Below are positions 34,924 through 38,345 of a stretch of 38,345 nucleotides of DNA, piece by piece. Both the position numbers and the translations under genes were made by a program. The stretch comes from an uncultured Prevotellaceae bacterium (lineage in GTDB: Bacteria; Bacteroidota; Bacteroidia; Bacteroidales; Bacteroidaceae): contig ONAG01000038.1 of the NCBI GenBank assembly GCA_900315745.1, forward strand, positions 1-38,345. Direction: 5' to 3'. Position 1 is the stretch's first letter. Every line of letters starts with the position of its first letter. The notes beneath the pieces are model-generated. The model ran no database searches, had not been told where the DNA came from, and worked only from the letters and a program-made list of their open reading frames with translations.

Positions 34924-35628
34924 ATGGACAATATTGTAGAACTAAAGATGACAGACGGTTCCATATGGCAATTTGAAACCTACTATTTTGATTTCGAAAA
35001 TGCGACATACTGCCTTCTCACACCGGTTGAGAAAGACAAACATCCGGAAACTTTCATCATGAAAGCAATCAAAAAGGATGACAGCATCCTTATCAATAAA
35101 ATAGAGGACGCCGAGGAATGCCAACGGGCAACAGACTATGTCCAAGTCCTCAAGAAGTTGGCCTGTCCCGCAAACATGACCGAGACGGAACTGTACGAAC
35201 TGCTTACATCAAGCAAGCTACCCGAAAACGAGTACGATACTACGGACTTGGGCGAGGGCATGGCGGCTGTGAATGAAAAAATGTATGGCTGGTGGAAACT
35301 GCGTTTCCTCATCAACCACAACACCAGGCAGGCCTGGGAGTTCATGGACAAGAACCAGAGACTCTGCACCATCACCCACGAGGACATCGACTGGGAGTCC
35401 GTCAACGAACTGCCATCGAATGCCATAGGACGGGTTGAACGATTATCCGCACATTTCCCCACCTTCATCAAAAGATTTAGAAATGGCGTGGCGGAGGTGG
35501 GATGGCAGCTCACTCCAGACGGAAGGTATTACATGGATGAGGACGGCTACGGCATGACCGACGACGAGGAAATCACCATATACGGAAAAATCGACCAACA
35601 AGGCAAGGTCGTCAAGAAATTCAGGTGA
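34924..35628 (+). CDS. DUF1292-like protein with unknown C-terminal part (234 aa)
   Basis: The first 80 residues (IVELKMTDGSIWQFE, then TYCLLTPVEKD, then NKIEDAEECQRA) follow the pattern of DUF1292 proteins, a small beta-rich family of unknown role. The remaining 150 residues have aromatic, acidic stretches and match nothing I know. The ATG at 34924 is preferred because the DUF1292 pattern starts there. An upstream ATG at 34837, overlapping the previous stop as ATGA, would add 29 residues. Soluble and cytoplasmic by appearance. Confidence 0.6.
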   Translation: MDNIVELKMTDGSIWQFETYYFDFENATYCLLTPVEKDKHPETFIMKAIKKDDSILINKIEDAEECQRATDYVQVLKKLACPANMTETELYELLTSSKLPENEYDTTDLGEGMAAVNEKMYGWWKLRFLINHNTRQAWEFMDKNQRLCTITHEDIDWESVNELPSNAIGRVERLSAHFPTFIKRFRNGVAEVGWQLTPDGRYYMDEDGYGMTDDEEITIYGKIDQQGKVVKKFR

Positions 35629-35678
35629 CAAAACGGATGTAAAGCCACAAGAAAGGCCGCAGGGCAACTTGCAGGCGA

Positions 35679-35858
35679 GATCAAAGGTCATACCTCTCGC
35701 AAACCGTGGAAACGGCTGTCAACGTGGGGAAACGCCATGGCAAACCAATCGTCCTCTCCATAGATGCCAAAAGGATGCACGAGGACGGCATGCCTTTCTA
35801 CCTGAGCCGCAACGGCGTATGGCTCACGGACTTTGTAGATGCAAAATACATAAAAGGA
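35679..35858 (+). pseudogene. kptA: Remnant of KptA (RNA 2'-phosphotransferase) C-terminus
   Basis: The frame reads SYLSQTVETAVNVGKRHGKP, then VLSIDAKRMHEDG and FYLSRNGVWLTDFVDAKYI. This is the C-terminal half of KptA/Tpt1 enzymes, which remove an RNA 2'-phosphate using NAD+ and form ADP-ribose cyclic phosphate. The N-terminal half with the first catalytic residues is missing, and the frame is closed by a stop at 35640. The fragment runs without a stop into the NADAR gene, so a fusion from a GTG at 35706 is formally possible. I favour a relic. Confidence 0.75.
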
Positions 35859-35864
35859 AAAACA

Positions 35865-36911
35865 ATGGAAGAGAATAACAATACAACAACAAACGGCCGC
35901 CAATGGGACGGGAACGACCACCCAACAGAAAGAAACGGCCACCAGCTGATGGATTTCTACAACCCAGAGACCAACACGCTGGACATCCGCTCCAACGGAT
36001 TGTACCCCTCGGGCGTGCTCAGCAACCTGTGCAGCAACGGCTTCCGCTTCGAGGGCATGGTTTGCGGCAGCATGGAGGGATTCCTGCAGTCGCTCAAGCA
36101 GCAGGACCGCGACAAGCAGCGGCAGATTTGCTCGATGAAGGGCGGCAACGCACGGAAGCGCAGCGTCACCTCGTGGCAGACCGACCAAGTGGTATGGTGG
36201 CGGGGACAGGCCTTCGACCGCCAGGGCGAGGAGTACCAGCAGCTGCTCCGGCGCGCATACAAGGCGATGTTCGAGCAGAACGAGCGGTTCCGCACCGCAC
36301 TGATGTCCACACGGGGCGTCACCCTCACCCACTCCACCGGCGAGCGGAACCCCTACAAGACAATCATCACCGAACAGGAACTCTGCGGCATACTCACTGA
36401 GATACGCGAGGAGTATGACAAGCAGCCCAAGGTGCCGCCAAGCATGAAGCGGGTGTTCGTGGACATGGACAACGTGCTGGTGGACTTCCAGTCGGGAATC
36501 GACCAGCAGAGCGAGGAGACACTGCGGGAATATGAGGGGCATCCCGACGACATACCGGGAATCTTCTCCCTGATGAAGCCGGTGGAGGGAGCCATTGAGG
36601 CGGTGCATGAGCTGCAGAAGCACTACGACCTCTACATCCTCTCCACCGCACCATGGGGCAACCCGTCGGCATGGGCGGACAAGGTGAGATGGGTGACGGA
36701 ACACCTCGACGACGTGTTCCACAAGCGCATGGTCATCACCCACCGCAAGGACCTCTGCCAAGGGGACTACCTCATAGACGACCGGGGCAAGCACGGGACG
36801 AGCGAGTTCGCCGGCGAATGGCTCGAGTTCGGCTCGGACAAGTTCCCAAACTGGAACAGCGTGCTCAACTACCTCCTGCCGAAGCCTGAGGCACAACAGG
36901 AAGAGAAATAA
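35865..36911 (+). CDS. NADAR domain fused to HAD-type 5'-nucleotidase (348 aa)
   Basis: Residues about 40-180 follow the NADAR/YbiA pattern: LSNLCSNGFRFEG, SMEGFLQSLK, AYKAMFEQNERFR and ELCGILTEIR. Members of this fold cleave N-glycosidic bonds in riboflavin intermediates or ADP-ribose derivatives. Residues about 197-345 are a HAD nucleotidase of the NT5C type: DMDNVLVDF with Asp200 and Asp202, ILSTAPWGNPSAW, and DYLIDDRGKHG. The combination suggests a nucleotide or ADP-ribose clean-up enzyme. AGGAA lies 6 bases before the ATG at 35865, which supports this start against a longer reading from the upstream KptA relic. Confidence 0.75.
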   Translation: MEENNNTTTNGRQWDGNDHPTERNGHQLMDFYNPETNTLDIRSNGLYPSGVLSNLCSNGFRFEGMVCGSMEGFLQSLKQQDRDKQRQICSMKGGNARKRSVTSWQTDQVVWWRGQAFDRQGEEYQQLLRRAYKAMFEQNERFRTALMSTRGVTLTHSTGERNPYKTIITEQELCGILTEIREEYDKQPKVPPSMKRVFVDMDNVLVDFQSGIDQQSEETLREYEGHPDDIPGIFSLMKPVEGAIEAVHELQKHYDLYILSTAPWGNPSAWADKVRWVTEHLDDVFHKRMVITHRKDLCQGDYLIDDRGKHGTSEFAGEWLEFGSDKFPNWNSVLNYLLPKPEAQQEEK

Positions 36912-36954
36912 GAAATATCTGCGTCTGGCAGGATGATACAATATAAGGAATAGG

Positions 36955-37662
36955 ATGAGATACACAACCTTTACAGAATGCGGCAAACGCCGGGACAACG
37001 AGGACTTTTGCCAGGTGGCGGCAGACAAGGACGGAGGGAGACACCTCTTCGTGGTGTGCGACGGCATGGGCGGGCACGCCATGGGTGAGGTCGCAAGCCG
37101 TGTGGTGTGTTCCACCATCTGTGATTACTGGAAGCAGGCATCATTTGATGATGGGGTTGAACGAGTCTTGGACACCGCTTTCCAGATGGCATCAAAGGCG
37201 CTCGACGAAAAAGCGGACGTCCTCAACCATGTGGAGATGGGCACGACGATGGCGCTTGCCGCCATCTGCGGGCCGCAGCTCACCATCGCCCATGCTAGTG
37301 ACAGCCGATGCTATCTCCTCCGTCCGTCCAAGGGAGTAATCCACCAGACTGGGGACCATGTCAACAATAGCATATGGGGGAATTTCATCGAAAGGAGCTT
37401 CTTCTCCTATCAAAAAGACAAGGCAAAGGTGGAGATGCGGCAGTTTGGCTTGCAAGACGGGGACAGGATCTTCCTCTGCACAGACGGCGTGCACCAATTC
37501 ATCGACCCGGAAATCCTCACCAAGAGATGCATGGACGAGAAGTCTCCCGAAGAGGTGGCTGACGTCATCCGGTACCTTTGCGAGAAATTCTCCGACGACA
37601 ATTATTCAGGCATCCTGGTGTATTACGAGTCCAACAACGATAATGCAAATCCAAAAGGCTGA
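36955..37662 (+). CDS. PP2C-type protein phosphatase (235 aa)
   Basis: Family motifs are present in order: RRDNED (12-17), VVCDGMGGHAMGE with the metal-binding Asp36, MGTTMALAA, AHASDSRCYLL, FLCTDGV, and SDDNYSG near the end. PP2C enzymes remove phosphate from Ser/Thr with Mn/Mg. Length is that of a bare catalytic domain, so it is soluble. It is the natural counterpart of the kinase encoded at 17487 and of the FHA-like protein at 13984, although it lies in another operon. Confidence 0.92.
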   Translation: MRYTTFTECGKRRDNEDFCQVAADKDGGRHLFVVCDGMGGHAMGEVASRVVCSTICDYWKQASFDDGVERVLDTAFQMASKALDEKADVLNHVEMGTTMALAAICGPQLTIAHASDSRCYLLRPSKGVIHQTGDHVNNSIWGNFIERSFFSYQKDKAKVEMRQFGLQDGDRIFLCTDGVHQFIDPEILTKRCMDEKSPEEVADVIRYLCEKFSDDNYSGILVYYESNNDNANPKG

Positions 37663-37727
37663 ACAACTCATGAAAGGCAAGACAACACAACGCAACAAGC
37701 CCATCGCCGCCGACCGGTTTCGCAAAC

Positions 37728-37951
37728 ATGCCCATACAAGACAAGAACCTCACAGCCGGCGTGAGATTTGAACGGCAGGTGATGGACAGGATTCCCGACC
37801 ACCTGAGGTCTGGAGGACTTCCCCCCTCCGACACTTGTTCTACGGCCATTTCCGCCAAAGCTGGCACCAGGAGATTGAAGGCGTGCGATACAACATGATC
37901 GACATCATGGAACTGAGGGAACTGCATTGCGAACCACAAGACGACCTGTGA
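37728..37951 (+). pseudogene. Possible frameshifted small gene, unknown
   Basis: From an ATG at 37728 one frame reads PIQDKNLTAGVRFERQVMD, then RIPDHLRSGGLP. It passes a run of six C (37821-37826). A different frame then continues with LRHLFYGHFRQSWHQEIEG to a TGA at 37949-37951. Joining them needs a -1 shift at the C-run. Protein-like composition on both sides suggests a broken gene, but no homologue is recognised. It could also be chance open frames. Confidence 0.3.
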
Positions 37952-38091
37952 AGACATCAAAACTGAAAAGTGATTAATGGAAATGGCAAAAGAAATGTGA
38001 AAAAGGGACGATTCCTCCCCCTTTCACTCGAAAAAATGAAGAAAAACAAAAGAAAAATTCTATTGCGCAATAAAACTGCGCACTTGTTTTC

Positions 38092-38099
38092 TACCTTTG
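38092..38099 (+). promoter_or_regulatory. -7 box of the right-edge transcript
   Basis: TACCTTTG followed by CAG, a good TAnnTTTG match. Just upstream are the palindrome ATTGCGCAAT (38062-38071) and a second TGCGCA (38077-38082), which could be an operator. No TTG at ideal spacing. Confidence 0.5.
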
Positions 38100-38227
38100 C
38101 AGCGTGATTAGAAATCACATGAGTTTTTGAAAGCGATCTTTGAACGACTGTTTCAAACATTAAATAAAAAATACCATGCCGGATGCTGCTGTGAAGTGCC
38201 AACGACACAGACAGCCGAAGGTCATGG

Positions 38228-38338
38228 AATGCTATAAAGAGAATCAGATTCTCTAAAGCAAATTCTTTGTTGGCTTCTTCCTGACAAAACCAACCGGCGG
38301 GCTTCGCGTCGTCAGAATAAAGCAGTAATGCTATAAAG
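38228..38338. repeat. 12-base direct repeat at the right edge
   Basis: AATGCTATAAAG occurs at 38228-38239 and again at 38327-38338, 99 bases apart. The interval contains CTGAC/GTCAG and GTTGG/CCAAC inverted pairs, suggesting a folded RNA or a repeat unit cut by the window end. Confidence 0.5.
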
Positions 38339-38345
38339 TGACCTT

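Larger units (their letters stand above)
37952..38345. other. Leader-like region at the right edge
   Basis: Holds a promoter candidate, a 26-codon frame at 38176-38256 that cannot be told from chance, a hairpin AGAGAAT-CAG-ATTCTCT inside its end, and a 12-base direct repeat. It looks like a transcribed, structured leader for something beyond the window. Confidence 0.4.

Noticed and set aside
35688-37118. Open frame of 476 codons on the minus strand
   Set aside because: It lies opposite the NADAR-HAD and PP2C genes, whose family motifs are clear. The GC-rich third positions of those genes remove stops from the antisense frame, and its product is a biased Leu/Val/His-rich sequence without domains.
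38176-38256. 26-codon frame as a leader peptide
   Set aside because: Position after a promoter is suggestive, but such short frames arise by chance and no regulatory codon run is visible; described only within the leader region.

Overview
The window looks like a chromosomal accessory region of a Bacteroidota/Bacteroidales organism (Prevotella- or Bacteroides-like). The evidence is promoters of the TTG-N18/19-TAnnTTTG type, a general lack of strong Shine-Dalgarno sites, and protein families common in that phylum (CHAT, RyR-repeat, PrsW, ECF sigma, NADAR). I see no rRNA, tRNA, CRISPR array or intact transposase. A degraded tyrosine-recombinase tail at the left edge (about 311-433) fits an old mobile-island boundary.

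Layout, left to right. (A) 815-8672, plus strand: a long secreted TPR-CHAT protein, a two-helix CASTOR/POLLUX-like RCK protein ending in an RyR domain, and a short secreted CHAT protein. (B) 16880-9208, minus strand, one tight operon: soluble RCK-RyR protein, FHA-like/TM/trypsin-like protease, N-lobe-less kinase-like protein, small secreted protein, secreted TPR-CHAT protein, secreted unknown. Two junctions overlap as ATGA and another overlaps by several bases. (C) 17487-21670, plus strand: a 1031-residue transglutaminase-kinase-repeat-TIR protein and a macrodomain-TIR protein. (D) 21810-27860, plus strand: small membrane protein, second 2TM-RCK-RyR protein, ECF sigma factor, a protein joining an anti-sigma-like N-terminus to a C39-like peptidase and a canonical RyR domain, a membrane-anchored TIR protein, a decayed RyR copy, and a PrsW-family intramembrane protease. 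(E) 33080-27990, minus strand: six-helix RCK-RyR protein, M48 peptidase, a small unknown and two more proteins; three of these five end in the same zinc ribbon. A lone RyR-domain protein lies at 33789-33475. (F) 34406-37662, plus strand: secreted helical-repeat protein, DUF1292-like protein, a NADAR-HAD nucleotidase preceded by a KptA (RNA 2'-phosphotransferase) tail, and a PP2C phosphatase. The right edge holds a promoter and a structured leader-like region.

The RyR domain occurs six times intact plus once as a remnant. It is combined with ion-channel-like regulators, a peptidase/anti-sigma protein and a stand-alone version. Around it sit possible producers or consumers of NAD+-derived signals (two or three TIR domains, macrodomain, NADAR, KptA relic), protease effectors (three CHAT, trypsin-like, C39-like, M48, PrsW), a phosphorylation circuit (kinase, kinase-like protein, FHA, PP2C) and a sigma factor. 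My reading, which is inference, is a multi-module stress or phage-defence signalling island in which RyR domains sense a small ligand, possibly made by the TIR enzymes, and switch membrane proteins, transcription and proteases.
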